64,000 bases of DNA from positions 2,835,001 to 2,899,000 of the forward strand of contig NZ_CP025512.1 of NCBI RefSeq assembly GCF_003491345.1, given 5' to 3'. The DNA is from Neorhizobium sp. SOG26. GTDB taxonomy: Bacteria > Pseudomonadota > Alphaproteobacteria > Rhizobiales > Rhizobiaceae. Under the pieces are notes generated by a model that was given only the letters and a program-made list of their open reading frames with translations, had not been told where the DNA came from and did not search any database. Made by a program: the position numbers and the translations under genes. Positions 1 to 8,349 of this stretch are shown here, piece by piece. The first letter of the stretch is position 1. Every line of letters begins with the position of its first letter.

Positions 1-1
1 C

Positions 2-772
2 CAGAAACGTGAAGACCTCAATCCCGAAGACACCCTGTCCCATTATCTGACGGACGGGCGCGGCGAGACCTTGCTGGTGAACGGCGAGCAGCGCCATGTC
101 GCGGGCTACATGAAGGACTTCCTGTTCCAGCCCGAGCAGATCAGGACGCCGATCAAGAACCTCTCCGGCGGCGAGCGCGCCCGCCTCATGCTGGCGCGGA
201 TCATGGCCAAGCCCTCGAACCTGCTGATCCTCGACGAACCGACTAACGACCTCGATATCGAAACCCTCGACCTGCTGCAGGAGATCGTCGCAGGTTACAG
301 CGGCACCGTCATCCTCGTCAGCCACGATCGCGACTTCCTCGACCGCACCGTCACCTCGACGATTGCGCCCGCCAACCCGGATGCGCCCGATGGCCGCTGG
401 ATCGAATATGCCGGCGGTTACACCGACATGCTGGCGCAGCGCCGCGGCGCGCTGGAGGAAAAACGGCGGGTGGAGAAGGCCGAAAAGGCGAAGTCCGATT
501 CCGCCGCGCCGGCTTCTGAAGCGCCAAAGGCCAAGGGCAAGCTTTCCTACAAGCAGAAGTTTGCGCTCGAAAACCTGCCGAAGGAGATGGAGAAGGCGGA
601 AGCCGAGATCGCAGCCCGCGAACAGAAGATGGCCGACCCCAACCTCTTTACCAAGGATCCCGCTACCTTCAACCGTCTGGCCGCCGAGATGGAGAAGCTG
701 CGGGAAAAGCTGACGAAAATGGAGGAGGAATGGCTGGAGCTTGAGATGCTGCGCGAGGAGCTGGAAGGCTAG
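2..772 (+). CDS. ABC-F family ATPase, Uup type (5' end outside window)
   Basis: The reading frame is open from the first bases, so the start and the first ABC module lie upstream of the window. What remains is the end of the second nucleotide-binding domain: signature LSGGERARLMLARI, Walker B LLILDEPTNDLD and the H-loop SHDRDFLD. A charged, predicted coiled-coil tail follows (from about KGKLSYKQKFALENL to LREELEG). Two fused ABC domains without membrane segments plus a C-terminal coiled coil are typical of Uup, a soluble ABC-F protein linked to nucleic acid or ribosome function rather than transport. The length before the window cannot be judged. The family call is safe; the exact ABC-F subgroup is inferred from the tail. 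Confidence 0.85.
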   Translation, partial: QKREDLNPEDTLSHYLTDGRGETLLVNGEQRHVAGYMKDFLFQPEQIRTPIKNLSGGERARLMLARIMAKPSNLLILDEPTNDLDIETLDLLQEIVAGYSGTVILVSHDRDFLDRTVTSTIAPANPDAPDGRWIEYAGGYTDMLAQRRGALEEKRRVEKAEKAKSDSAAPASEAPKAKGKLSYKQKFALENLPKEMEKAEAEIAAREQKMADPNLFTKDPATFNRLAAEMEKLREKLTKMEEEWLELEMLREELEG

Positions 773-829
773 ATTCAGATTTCGTTAGGCTTAACAAATA
801 GTTACGCACAGAAATATTTGTCGCAAGCC

Positions 830-855
830 GGAACAACTCTGTCCCGCACGCCGTT
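830..855 (+). promoter_or_regulatory. Putative EcfG/RpoE2 general-stress promoter
   Basis: GGAAC at 830-834, 17 bases, then CGTT at 852-855. This matches the -35/-10 pattern known for the alphaproteobacterial stress sigma factor EcfG (RpoE2 in Sinorhizobium), GGAAC-N16/17-CGTT. It lies about 77 bases before the receiver gene at 932 in a non-coding gap and points toward it. Confidence 0.6.
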
Positions 856-931
856 CGATGTGCAGGAAAAGGCCGAAACATCACGTTGAGACTTCGGCAG
901 TTTCACAACCCTGAACGGATGGGGACGTCTC

Positions 932-1384
932 ATGCTGACAAATGTAATGCGTAGTCGGCTGGCCAGTGAAGCGATGAACCAGCGCGTATTGATCGTCGAG
1001 GACGAGTTCCTAATTGCCCTCGATGTCGCTGAAACGGTTGAGGGCATGGGCCTGCAGGTCGCAGGTTTCGCAAGTGGACGCAAACATGCCATGACCCTCG
1101 GCGCCCATGCGGATATAGCCCTTGTCGACGTCAACCTTTCCGACGGCCGTACCGGCCCGGAGATCGGACGCGAACTGGCGCAGGAATATGGCGTCACCGT
1201 CATCTTCATGACAGGCAACCCGGAAGACGTTGAGGATGGCGTCGATGGTCCTCTCGGCGTGCTGACCAAGCCGGTCATGCCCGAGGTGGTGGAACGGACG
1301 ATCGATTATGCGATTGCCAACCGCCTGGGCGGCATGGCCGTCGTGCCGCGCGAACTTCGGGTTTTCCCGCAGAGCAGGCACTGA
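932..1384 (+). CDS. Stand-alone response regulator receiver protein
   Basis: A 150-residue protein consisting of essentially one receiver domain. Visible elements are the acidic pair in VLIVEDE (about residues 19-25), the phospho-acceptor Asp in ALVDVNLSDG, the conserved Thr in FMTGN and the Lys in LTKPV. There is no output domain, so it probably acts by phosphotransfer or protein-protein contact. The ATG at 932 gives a 14-residue leader; an ATG at 974 (MNQRVLIVEDE) starts right at the domain and is a possible alternative, though its upstream sequence is weak. No histidine kinase is adjacent. An EcfG-type promoter sits just upstream, which suggests stress induction. The partner is unknown. 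Confidence 0.88.
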   Translation: MLTNVMRSRLASEAMNQRVLIVEDEFLIALDVAETVEGMGLQVAGFASGRKHAMTLGAHADIALVDVNLSDGRTGPEIGRELAQEYGVTVIFMTGNPEDVEDGVDGPLGVLTKPVMPEVVERTIDYAIANRLGGMAVVPRELRVFPQSRH

Positions 1385-1492
1385 TCATCCGCAAGCGTCG
1401 AAAATAAATCGGCGACCGCTGTCGGCTGGACCACCCCTCGCTCGTCCTTGGGCCATGCACCAAACGCATCATCCAAGGACGAGGAGACAGAC

Positions 1493-1891
1493 ATGCGGAT
1501 GATTTTTGTAAACCTGCCGGTTGCCGATCTTGAAGGCGCCACGCGTTTCTACACAGCGCTCGGCTTCACCCGAAACCCGGACTTCTCCGACGATACGGCA
1601 AGCTGCATGATCGTCAGCGAGCAGATCTACGTGATGCTGCTGACCCACGAGAAGTTCAAGGGCTTCATCAATGGTGAGATCAGCGACGCCAGGACATCCA
1701 CGCAGGTGCTGAACTGCCTTTCCGCCAGCAGCCGAGCAGAAGTCGACGACTTCAAGAAGAAGGCGCTTGCCGCCGGCGGCAGCGAATGGAAGCCGAACAT
1801 GGAGTTCGGTCCCATGTACGGCTGCTCCTTCCAGGATCCTGATGGCCACGTCTGGGAGATCATGTACATGGACATGGGTGCGGCGGCCTGA
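1493..1891 (+). CDS. VOC (glyoxalase/bleomycin-resistance fold) family protein
   Basis: A 132-residue protein beginning MRMIFVNLPVADLEGATRFY, the usual opening of a vicinal-oxygen-chelate domain, and ending with FQDPDGHVWEIMYMD, the typical closing strand with a metal-ligand Glu. The ATG at 1493 is preferred over an upstream in-frame start at 1448 because GAGGAG (1481-1486) lies at good spacing and homology to the fold begins at once. The subgroup resembles small lactoylglutathione-lyase-like proteins of unknown substrate; no specific reaction can be assigned. It is followed by the thiamine transport operon but is separated from it by that operon's own promoter and riboswitch. Confidence 0.85.
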   Translation: MRMIFVNLPVADLEGATRFYTALGFTRNPDFSDDTASCMIVSEQIYVMLLTHEKFKGFINGEISDARTSTQVLNCLSASSRAEVDDFKKKALAAGGSEWKPNMEFGPMYGCSFQDPDGHVWEIMYMDMGAAA

Positions 1892-1907
1892 GCTACCCAT
1901 CTCGCTC

Positions 1908-1936
1908 TTGCCAGTTTCTCCCTCTGCCAGTAAATC
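1908..1936 (+). promoter_or_regulatory. Putative housekeeping promoter of thiBPQ
   Basis: TTGCCA at 1908-1913, a 17-base spacer and TAAATC at 1931-1936. Transcription would start around 1943, at the 5' edge of the riboswitch, so its position fits. The hexamers are only moderate matches to the sigma-70 consensus. Confidence 0.45.
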
Positions 1937-1943
1937 TTGTTCC

Positions 1944-2030
1944 GCTCTAACGGGGTGCCGCTGATCGCGGCTGAGAGGCTTGGCCAACCCGCGGAACCTG
2001 ATCCGGTTAACACCGGCGGAGGGATTAGAC
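1944..2030 (+). ncRNA. TPP riboswitch (thi box)
   Basis: The conserved THI-element blocks appear in order: GGGGTGCC near 1952, GCTGAGA at 1970-1976, ACCC at 1987-1990, GAACCTGATC at 1994-2003, then CCGGCGGAGGGA closing the aptamer near 2013-2024. This is the thiamine pyrophosphate aptamer, normally repressing downstream genes when TPP is abundant. It precedes thiB, whose Shine-Dalgarno is at 2068-2072. No intrinsic terminator hairpin with a T-run is visible between aptamer and start codon, so control is more likely at translation initiation. Confidence 0.95.
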
Positions 2031-2077
2031 GGCTCTTGATCAGCGCCTATTCCCGTCACTTGAAACTGGAGGCGCCG

Positions 2078-3088
2078 ATGCGCGGGTTTATCATTTCGCT
2101 TCTTGCGGCAGCGGCCGCATTTTCCGTCGCCACCCATGCGCTGGCGCAGGAAAAGACTCTCACCGTCTACACCTATGAAAGCTTCACGGCCGAATGGGGT
2201 CCGGGACCCAAGGTCAAGGAAGCCTTCGAGAAGACCTGCGCCTGCCGGGTCGACTTCGTGAGCGTCTCGGACGGCGTTGCCCTGCTGACCCGACTGCGGC
2301 TCGAAGGCGAAAATTCAAAGGCTGATCTTGTTCTTGGCCTCGACACCAACCTGATCTCGGAAGCCAAGGCAATCGGCCTGTTCGAGCCTCATGGGCTGGA
2401 CATGGCGGCGGTGGACGTGCCGGGCGACTATTCCGACGACACCTTCATCCCTTATGATTATGGCCATTTCGGCGTCGTTTACGACACCAAGGCTATCAAG
2501 AACCCGCCAAAGAGCCTGAAGGAACTGGTCGAGGGCGACCCGTCGCAGAAGATCGTCATCCAGGATCCGCGCACTTCGACGCCCGGACTCGGCCTGCTGC
2601 TCTGGATCCGCTCCGTTTATGGCGACGAGGCACCGGAAGCATGGGCCAAGCTCAAGAAGCGCGTGCTCACCGTCACCCCCGGCTGGTCTGAAGCCTATGG
2701 CCTGTTCACCAAGGGCGAGGTACCGATGGTCCTCTCCTACACGACCTCGCCGGCCTACCACATGGTGGAGGAGAAGTCGGACCAATACCAAGCCGCCGCC
2801 TTTTCCGAAGGCCATTACATCCAGATCGAGGTTGCCGGGCTGCTGAAGGGCGCAAGGGACAAGGATCTTGCGAAGGATTTCCTGCGCTTCATGGTCTCGC
2901 CCGCTTTCCAGGATGTCATCCCGACGACCAACTGGATGATGCCGGTGACCAGGACCTCCGAACCCCTGCCGGAAGCGTTCAACAAGCTCGTGCAGCCGAA
3001 GAAGACCTTCCTGATGGGATCCGACGAGGTGGCCAAGAACCGGCAGGCCTGGATCAATGAATGGCTGGCGGCGATGAGCCTCAACTAG
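2078..3088 (+). CDS. thiB: Thiamine ABC transporter, periplasmic binding protein
   Basis: A 336-residue periplasmic protein that captures thiamine or its phosphates for the ThiP/ThiQ importer. A signal peptide is clear ([18 protein letters not shown], cleavage near ALAQ-E). The mature part starts [19 protein letters not shown], characteristic of ThiB, and includes the family-like segments [11 protein letters not shown] and [16 protein letters not shown]. The start at 2078 follows GGAGG (2068-2072) and places the signal peptide at the N-terminus; in-frame starts further upstream would run through the riboswitch. It is the first gene of thiBPQ, three bases before thiP, and is expected to be controlled by the TPP riboswitch. 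Confidence 0.96.
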   Translation: MRGFIISLLAAAAAFSVATHALAQEKTLTVYTYESFTAEWGPGPKVKEAFEKTCACRVDFVSVSDGVALLTRLRLEGENSKADLVLGLDTNLISEAKAIGLFEPHGLDMAAVDVPGDYSDDTFIPYDYGHFGVVYDTKAIKNPPKSLKELVEGDPSQKIVIQDPRTSTPGLGLLLWIRSVYGDEAPEAWAKLKKRVLTVTPGWSEAYGLFTKGEVPMVLSYTTSPAYHMVEEKSDQYQAAAFSEGHYIQIEVAGLLKGARDKDLAKDFLRFMVSPAFQDVIPTTNWMMPVTRTSEPLPEAFNKLVQPKKTFLMGSDEVAKNRQAWINEWLAAMSLN

Positions 3089-3091
3089 CGC

Positions 3092-4714
3092 ATGCTGACA
3101 GCCGCTCAGCGAAAATGGAGCCTGGGTTGGGGCTTTGCTGCCTTTGGCGGCATCGCCTTCTTCGTTGGTACGGCGATTGCTGCGCTGCTCCTGTGGGATA
3201 GCGGCGCCACTGGCGGTCAATTCTTCACGCCCTATACCTGGCAGATCCTGCGCTTCACGCTCTGGCAGGCAACGCTTTCAACGATCCTATCGATCCTGTT
3301 CGGCCTGCCCGTGGCGCTCGCGTTGGCGCGGCGACCGAAATTCCCCGGCAGGATCTGGATCGTTCGCCTGATGGCGCTGCCGATGGGCCTGCCGGTGCTG
3401 ATCGGCGCGCTTGGGCTGATCGGCATCTGGGGCCGCCAGGGCATCGTCAACGCCACGCTGCTGACACTGGGTGTTGAACAACCAGTGAGCATCTATGGGC
3501 TGTCCGGCATCCTCATCGCGCATGTCTTCTTCAACATGCCGCTGGCGGCCCGGCTGCTGCTGGCAGCGCTGGAACGGCTACCGGCGGAGTACTGGCTGCT
3601 GTCCTCGAGCCTCGGCATGAAGCCGCTTTCCGTCTTCCGCTTCGTGGAGGGCCCGGCAACGCTGCGCGTTCTTCCAGGCGTCGCGGGTCTCATCTTCATG
3701 CTGTGCGCCACGAGCTTCACGCTTGTCCTGGTCCTGGGCGGCGGACCCGCGGCCACCACGCTCGAAGTCGCGATCTACCAATCGCTGCGTTTCGATTTCG
3801 ATCCGCCGCGGGCAATCGCGCTCTCCTTCCTGCAGATCGGCATCACCGCGATCATCCTCGCCGTCATCTCCACCCTGCCTAAACCTGATGACGATGAGAA
3901 CCTGCACGGCCGCGCCTCGCGCCGCTTCGACGGGAGGACGGCAGGTGCCCGATCCTGGGATACCGTCATCATCCTTTTCGCAACGGCTTTCCTGGTACTG
4001 CCGCTCGCATCGATCGTCGCCTCCGGCATCCAGGCGGATCTCTGGCGGCTGTTCAAAAGCCCGGCCTTCCACCAGGCGGCGCTGACAAGTTTCGCCATTG
4101 CCGTGGCCGCGGGCCTGCTTTCGGTCGTGTCATCGGTCGCCATCGTCGTCGCACAGGAAGCAATCGGCGACATGAAGCGGCCGGGTGCCGGCGCAAGAGC
4201 CTTCGCGGCGACACTCGGTGGCATGGGTTCGCTGGTGCTTCTGGTGCCCCCCGTCGTGCTTGGCACCGGCTGGTTCCTGACACTGCGCTCGCTCGGCGAC
4301 GTCAACCGGTTTGCGCCGGTCCTGATCGTCATCATCAACGCACTGATGGCGCTGCCGTTCGTGATGCGCGTCCTGTCGCCGGCAATGGCAACCCACAGGC
4401 GGCGCACGGCGCGCCTTTCCGCCAGCCTCGGCCTCTCAGGCATCTCCAAACTCACGCGCATCGACCTTCCACCGCTTGCAAAGCCGCTGCTGACAGCTCT
4501 CTCCTTCGCGATGGCGCTGTCGCTTGGCGACCTTGGTGCGGTGGCACTATTCGGCTCAAGCGAACTCACCACCCTGCCATGGCTGGTCTATAGCCGCCTC
4601 TCGAGCTACAGGACCAATGATGCGGATGGACTGGCACTGCTGCTCGGGCTTTTTTGCCTGCTGCTGACAATGCTCGGGACGGCAGGACGCGAAAGGCACC
4701 AGCAGGATGAGTGA
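3092..4714 (+). CDS. thiP: Thiamine ABC transporter permease
   Basis: A 540-residue inner-membrane protein with many hydrophobic segments, forming the translocation channel for thiamine. It is a fused permease: two binding-protein-dependent transport modules in one chain, each with an EAA-like cytoplasmic loop (around SSLGMKPLSVFRFVEGP in the first half and SASLGLSGISKLTRIDLPPL in the second). This tandem layout and length are normal for ThiP. It starts three bases after thiB and its last bases overlap thiQ, indicating translational coupling. Confidence 0.95.
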   Translation: MLTAAQRKWSLGWGFAAFGGIAFFVGTAIAALLLWDSGATGGQFFTPYTWQILRFTLWQATLSTILSILFGLPVALALARRPKFPGRIWIVRLMALPMGLPVLIGALGLIGIWGRQGIVNATLLTLGVEQPVSIYGLSGILIAHVFFNMPLAARLLLAALERLPAEYWLLSSSLGMKPLSVFRFVEGPATLRVLPGVAGLIFMLCATSFTLVLVLGGGPAATTLEVAIYQSLRFDFDPPRAIALSFLQIGITAIILAVISTLPKPDDDENLHGRASRRFDGRTAGARSWDTVIILFATAFLVLPLASIVASGIQADLWRLFKSPAFHQAALTSFAIAVAAGLLSVVSSVAIVVAQEAIGDMKRPGAGARAFAATLGGMGSLVLLVPPVVLGTGWFLTLRSLGDVNRFAPVLIVIINALMALPFVMRVLSPAMATHRRRTARLSASLGLSGISKLTRIDLPPLAKPLLTALSFAMALSLGDLGAVALFGSSELTTLPWLVYSRLSSYRTNDADGLALLLGLFCLLLTMLGTAGRERHQQDE

Positions 4715-5414
4715 GAGCGTCGTGCTCGACAATGTGGAGCTTGCGCTCGGGGCGAAGACGTTCCGCTTCAACTGCGCGATCAAGCCGGGCACCATCACGG
4801 CGGTCACCGGCTCATCCGGCTCGGGCAAATCCACGCTCTTGAACCTGATAGCCGGCTTCGAGACTGCCTACAGTGGGCGCATCCTGATCGGCGGCCGGGA
4901 CGTCACGCTTCGGCATCCGTCGGAGCGACCCGTGTCGCTCGTCTTCCAGGACAACAATCTTTTTGCCCATCTCGACCTCTTCACCAATGTCGGCCTGGGC
5001 ATCCACCCGGCCCTGAAACTTTCGGGTGAGAATCGGCAGGCCGTTTCGGATGCGTTAAGCTGGGTCGGGCTTGATGGCTTGGAGAAGCGTCTGCCCGGGA
5101 CCCTGTCGGGCGGCGAGCGTCAGCGCGTCGCCTTCGCCCGGGCGCTGGTGAGGCGCAAGCCGGTTCTCCTGCTGGACGAACCCTTTGCTGCGCTCGATCC
5201 CGGTCTGCGCCAGTCCATGGCGCAATTGCTCCTCGACATGCATGGGCAGACGGGAAACACGGTGCTGATCGTCACGCATGATCCGAACGAGGTTCGGCGG
5301 CTGGCGGACAAGGCCATCTTTATCGACCGCGAAACCATCCTGCTTCACGCCCCGGTGGATGAATTTGTGCGGCGCGATGACCTGCCGTCGCTGGCGCAAT
5401 TCCTCGAAGGTTGA
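4707..5414 (+). CDS. thiQ: Thiamine ABC transporter ATP-binding protein
   Basis: A 235-residue ATPase energising ThiBP. Walker A GSSGSGKST (about residues 36-44), Q-loop VFQDNNLF, signature LSGGERQRVAFARALVRR, Walker B VLLLDEPFAALD and H-loop VTHDP are all intact. The start overlaps the end of thiP by eight bases. It is the last gene of the riboswitch-controlled operon. No clear intrinsic terminator is seen after the stop; about 240 non-coding bases follow before the next gene. Confidence 0.96.
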   Translation: MSESVVLDNVELALGAKTFRFNCAIKPGTITAVTGSSGSGKSTLLNLIAGFETAYSGRILIGGRDVTLRHPSERPVSLVFQDNNLFAHLDLFTNVGLGIHPALKLSGENRQAVSDALSWVGLDGLEKRLPGTLSGGERQRVAFARALVRRKPVLLLDEPFAALDPGLRQSMAQLLLDMHGQTGNTVLIVTHDPNEVRRLADKAIFIDRETILLHAPVDEFVRRDDLPSLAQFLEG

Positions 5415-5657
5415 GGCGGGTCGCTGCGGTCGAACAACGGCGGCTCACCCGACTGTTATTGCACTGCCACAATTTGACCGTCACGCGATGGCATGCGGCT
5501 TGCAGGGCGATATCTATTTGCAAAAGCACGGGCACGACTTATTTCAGCAAGACGATCTGTGCAGGCGAGATGAAAATCGCTAAGCGGAAGTCAGCGGCGG
5601 GGGAACATCTTGCCGCTGACAGAACCCTTGGTTTGGAAGAGGCAGAAGCAAACGACG

Positions 5658-7172
5658 ATGAGGCGCGACACGGCTCCACCCGCTGTATTGCAAACGGCCC
5701 GTCCCCGTTCGAGCCTCAGGAAGCTTTGCGTCCTGCTGGGCACAAGCCTGCTGCTGTCCGCGTGCCAGTCGGTGTTCGACCAAGCCTATACGCCCAATGT
5801 TGCGCCGTCCGACAAGCCGCAGATCGTCGACGAGGTGCAGAAGAACGACCCCCGGGCCCAGATGGGTGCGCGCGAGCATCCGCGTATCGTCGCGAGCTAC
5901 GGCGGTGAATATCGCGACGCCAAGACCGAACGTCTGGTGGCGCGTATCGCCGGTGCCCTCACGGCCGTCTCTGAGAACCCGAACCAGTCGTTCCGCATCA
6001 CCATCCTCAACTCGCCCGCCATCAACGCTTTCGCGCTGCCGGGCGGCTATCTCTATGTGACCCGCGGCTTGCTGGCGCTTGCCAACGATGCCTCGGAAGT
6101 CGCAGCCGTACTCTCACACGAGATGGGCCACGTGACGGCCAACCACGGCATTGAGCGGCAGCGCCGTGAAGAGGCGGAAGTCATCGCCAGCCGTGTCGTG
6201 GCGGAGGTGCTGTCCAGCGATCTCGCCGGCAAGCAGGCCCTGGCGCGCGGCAAGCTGCGGCTCGCAGCCTTCTCCCGCCAGCAGGAACTGCAGGCCGACG
6301 TGATTGGCGTGCGGATGTTGGGTGAAGCGGGCTATGACCCCTATGCGGCAGCCCGGTTCCTCGATTCCATGGCGGCTTATGCGCGTTATTCCGCCGTCGA
6401 CCCCGACAGCGACCAGAGCCTCGACTTCCTGTCGAGCCACCCGAACTCGCTGCAGCGCGTCGACCTTGCCCGCCGCCATGCCCGCAACTTTGGCCAGGAA
6501 GGCACCGTGGGTGACCGTGGGCGCGACTATTACATCGCCGGCATCGACGGCCTGCTCTATGGCGATAGCCCACAGGAAGGTTATGTGCGCGGCCAGACTT
6601 TCCTGCATGGCACGCTCGGCATCCGCTTTGACGTGCCGCCGGAATTCCGGATCGACAACAAGGTCGAGGCGGTTCTGGCGACCGGCCCCGGTGAAACGGC
6701 CATCCGCTTCGATGGCGTGGCTGCGGGTGATATGACGAGCCTCAGGAATTACCTGACGAGCGGGTGGGTCGCCGGGCTTCAGCAATCAACGGTACGCGAA
6801 CTGCAGATCAATGGCTTGCCGGCCGCGACCGCCCGCGCCTCTGCCGATCGCTGGGATTTTGATGTGACGGTGATCCGGGTCAACGACCAGATCTTCCGCT
6901 TCCTGACGGCTGTACCGAAGGGCAGCACCACTCTGGTTTCAACGGCAGAGACGTTGCGCTCCACCTTCCGGCGGATGACGCCGGAGGAGATCGCATCGCT
7001 GAAGCCACTCAGGATCCGTATTGTCACCGTGACGGCCAACGATACGCTGGCGTCGCTCTCGGCGCGCATGATGGGCACCGACCGCAAGCTTGATCTCTTC
7101 AAGCTCATCAACGCGCTGCCAGCCGGCGCGACGGTGTCGCCCGGCCAGAAGGTCAAGATTATATCGGAATAA
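5658..7172 (+). CDS. M48-family zinc metalloprotease, lipoprotein, with C-terminal LysM-like domain
   Basis: A 504-residue secreted protease. The N-terminus has a lipoprotein signal ending in the lipobox LLSAC (Cys near residue 36), so it is probably anchored on the periplasmic face of a membrane. The zinc site HEMGH is at about residues 155-159 (context LSHEMGHVTANHG), and the third ligand Glu is in RQQELQADVIG about 55 residues later. The last ~50 residues (VTANDTLASLSARMMG to GQKVKIISE) resemble a LysM peptidoglycan-binding module. The layout matches BepA/YfgC-like envelope proteases. The ATG at 5658 is chosen because it gives a normal signal length; an in-frame TTG at 5610 with a GGGG upstream is an alternative. 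It converges on rpoH2 with a 9-base gap. Confidence 0.87.
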   Translation: MRRDTAPPAVLQTARPRSSLRKLCVLLGTSLLLSACQSVFDQAYTPNVAPSDKPQIVDEVQKNDPRAQMGAREHPRIVASYGGEYRDAKTERLVARIAGALTAVSENPNQSFRITILNSPAINAFALPGGYLYVTRGLLALANDASEVAAVLSHEMGHVTANHGIERQRREEAEVIASRVVAEVLSSDLAGKQALARGKLRLAAFSRQQELQADVIGVRMLGEAGYDPYAAARFLDSMAAYARYSAVDPDSDQSLDFLSSHPNSLQRVDLARRHARNFGQEGTVGDRGRDYYIAGIDGLLYGDSPQEGYVRGQTFLHGTLGIRFDVPPEFRIDNKVEAVLATGPGETAIRFDGVAAGDMTSLRNYLTSGWVAGLQQSTVRELQINGLPAATARASADRWDFDVTVIRVNDQIFRFLTAVPKGSTTLVSTAETLRSTFRRMTPEEIASLKPLRIRIVTVTANDTLASLSARMMGTDRKLDLFKLINALPAGATVSPGQKVKIISE

Positions 7173-7181
7173 GCCGCCTGC

Positions 7182-8045
7182 TCAGCAGACGGCAGCCATC
7201 TGCGGGTTGGCCGAAACCAGGGCCGACTTCAGCTTTTCGATGGCACGGCTTTCGATCTGGCGTACGCGCTCCTTTGAAATACCGAGTTCGGCACCAAGCG
7301 CCTCGAGCGTGGCGCCCTCGTCCGTCAGCCGGCGCGCGCGGATGATCTTCTTTTCGCGATCATTAAGTTTGGTCAGCGCGCCCTGCAGCCACTTGAGGCG
7401 ACGCTCGCCGTCGATCATGCCCGACACCTGCTCGTCCGGCAGCGGCTCGACGCTGGCGAGCATGTCGAGGCGTTCGCCGCTGTCGGAGTCACCGGCGATG
7501 GATGGCGCCTGCAACGATGCGTCATTGCCGGAAAGCCGCGCGTCCATGGTCTGCACGTCGGCAACGCTGACGCCGAGCGCGGCGGCAATTTCTTCATGAA
7601 TGGCGCGGGCGGTGAGGTTGGAGTCACCGCGGGCAAGCTTGGCGCGCAGGCGACGAAGGTTGAAGAACAGCGCCTTCTGAGCAGAGCTCGTTCCGCCACG
7701 CACGATCGACCAGTTGCGCAGGATGTAATCCTGCATCGAAGCGCGGATCCACCAGCTGGCATAGGTCGAAAAACGGACATCACGTGCCGGCTCGAACCTT
7801 GCCGCCGCTTCAAGCAGCCCTACATAGCCTTCTTGTACGAGGTCGCTCATCGGCAAACCGAAACCACGGAATTTCGAAGCCATGGCGATGACGAGACGCA
7901 TATGCGCCAGCGCGATCTGGTTGCGCGCGTCCTGGTCTTTGTCGTCCTTCCAGCGGACCGCGAGATCGCGCTCCTCTTCTCGGGCGAGATAGGGAGCGGA
8001 CATTGCTATCTTGATCATGGTGCGGTCTGCGGACATGGCAGTCAT
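7182..8045 (-). CDS. rpoH2: RNA polymerase sigma-32 family factor, RpoH2 type
   Basis: A 287-residue alternative sigma factor. Region 2 contains DLVQEGYVGLLEAAARFEP and FSTYASWWIRASMQDYIL. The RpoH box reads AQKALFFNLRRLR (about residues 122-134). Region 4.2 has a helix-turn-helix LEALGAELGISKERVRQIE. The start follows GGAG at good spacing. Rhizobia carry two RpoH factors; this sequence and its place beside carD suggest RpoH2, which in Sinorhizobium is induced by the general stress sigma RpoE2. A perfect EcfG-type promoter lies about 225 bases upstream, agreeing with that. Assignment to RpoH2 rather than RpoH1 is from memory of family sequences and context. Confidence 0.88.
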   Translation of the reverse strand: MTAMSADRTMIKIAMSAPYLAREEERDLAVRWKDDKDQDARNQIALAHMRLVIAMASKFRGFGLPMSDLVQEGYVGLLEAAARFEPARDVRFSTYASWWIRASMQDYILRNWSIVRGGTSSAQKALFFNLRRLRAKLARGDSNLTARAIHEEIAAALGVSVADVQTMDARLSGNDASLQAPSIAGDSDSGERLDMLASVEPLPDEQVSGMIDGERRLKWLQGALTKLNDREKKIIRARRLTDEGATLEALGAELGISKERVRQIESRAIEKLKSALVSANPQMAAVC

Positions 8046-8269
8046 CGTGTTCTCCGTGAACGATCTGATCCGACAAAAGCCAGCATTCCGGAAACACCAA
8101 CGGCCGCGTCATTCTTGAAACAATGACCGGCACCTAAGCATTCCAACGCGCTGCTTTTGCTCCCCTCGTTGAACCGAACGGAGAACTACATCTGGCCCAA
8201 GCCCGACATCGCCCCCGCCTTCACAAATGGAGGCGGCCCGATAGCTATCGGTTCGCCTTCCGGCGGGTT

Positions 8270-8294
8270 AACGCGGCGTCCGGAGAAAAGTTCC
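8270..8294 (-). promoter_or_regulatory. Putative EcfG/RpoE2 promoter of rpoH2
   Basis: On the minus strand GGAAC (8294-8290), 16 bases, CGTT (8273-8270): a perfect match to the alphaproteobacterial stress promoter pattern. It points at rpoH2 and sits directly downstream of the carD terminator, so rpoH2 appears to have its own stress-driven transcription unit. The predicted leader is about 215 bases and contains the perfect palindrome CCGATAGCTATCGG at 8238-8251. Confidence 0.65.
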
Positions 8295-8296
8295 AA

Positions 8297-8322
8297 TAAA
8301 AAACCCGGCTCTAAGCCGGGTT
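8297..8322 (-). terminator. Intrinsic terminator after carD
   Basis: Arms AACCCGGC (8302-8309) and GCCGGGTT (8315-8322) with a 5-base loop, followed on the minus strand by a run of six T (8303-8298). It lies 28 bases past the carD stop and is correctly oriented for it. Confidence 0.85.
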
Positions 8323-8349
8323 CTTTTGGGAAGTTTCTGAAGGAAGCGA

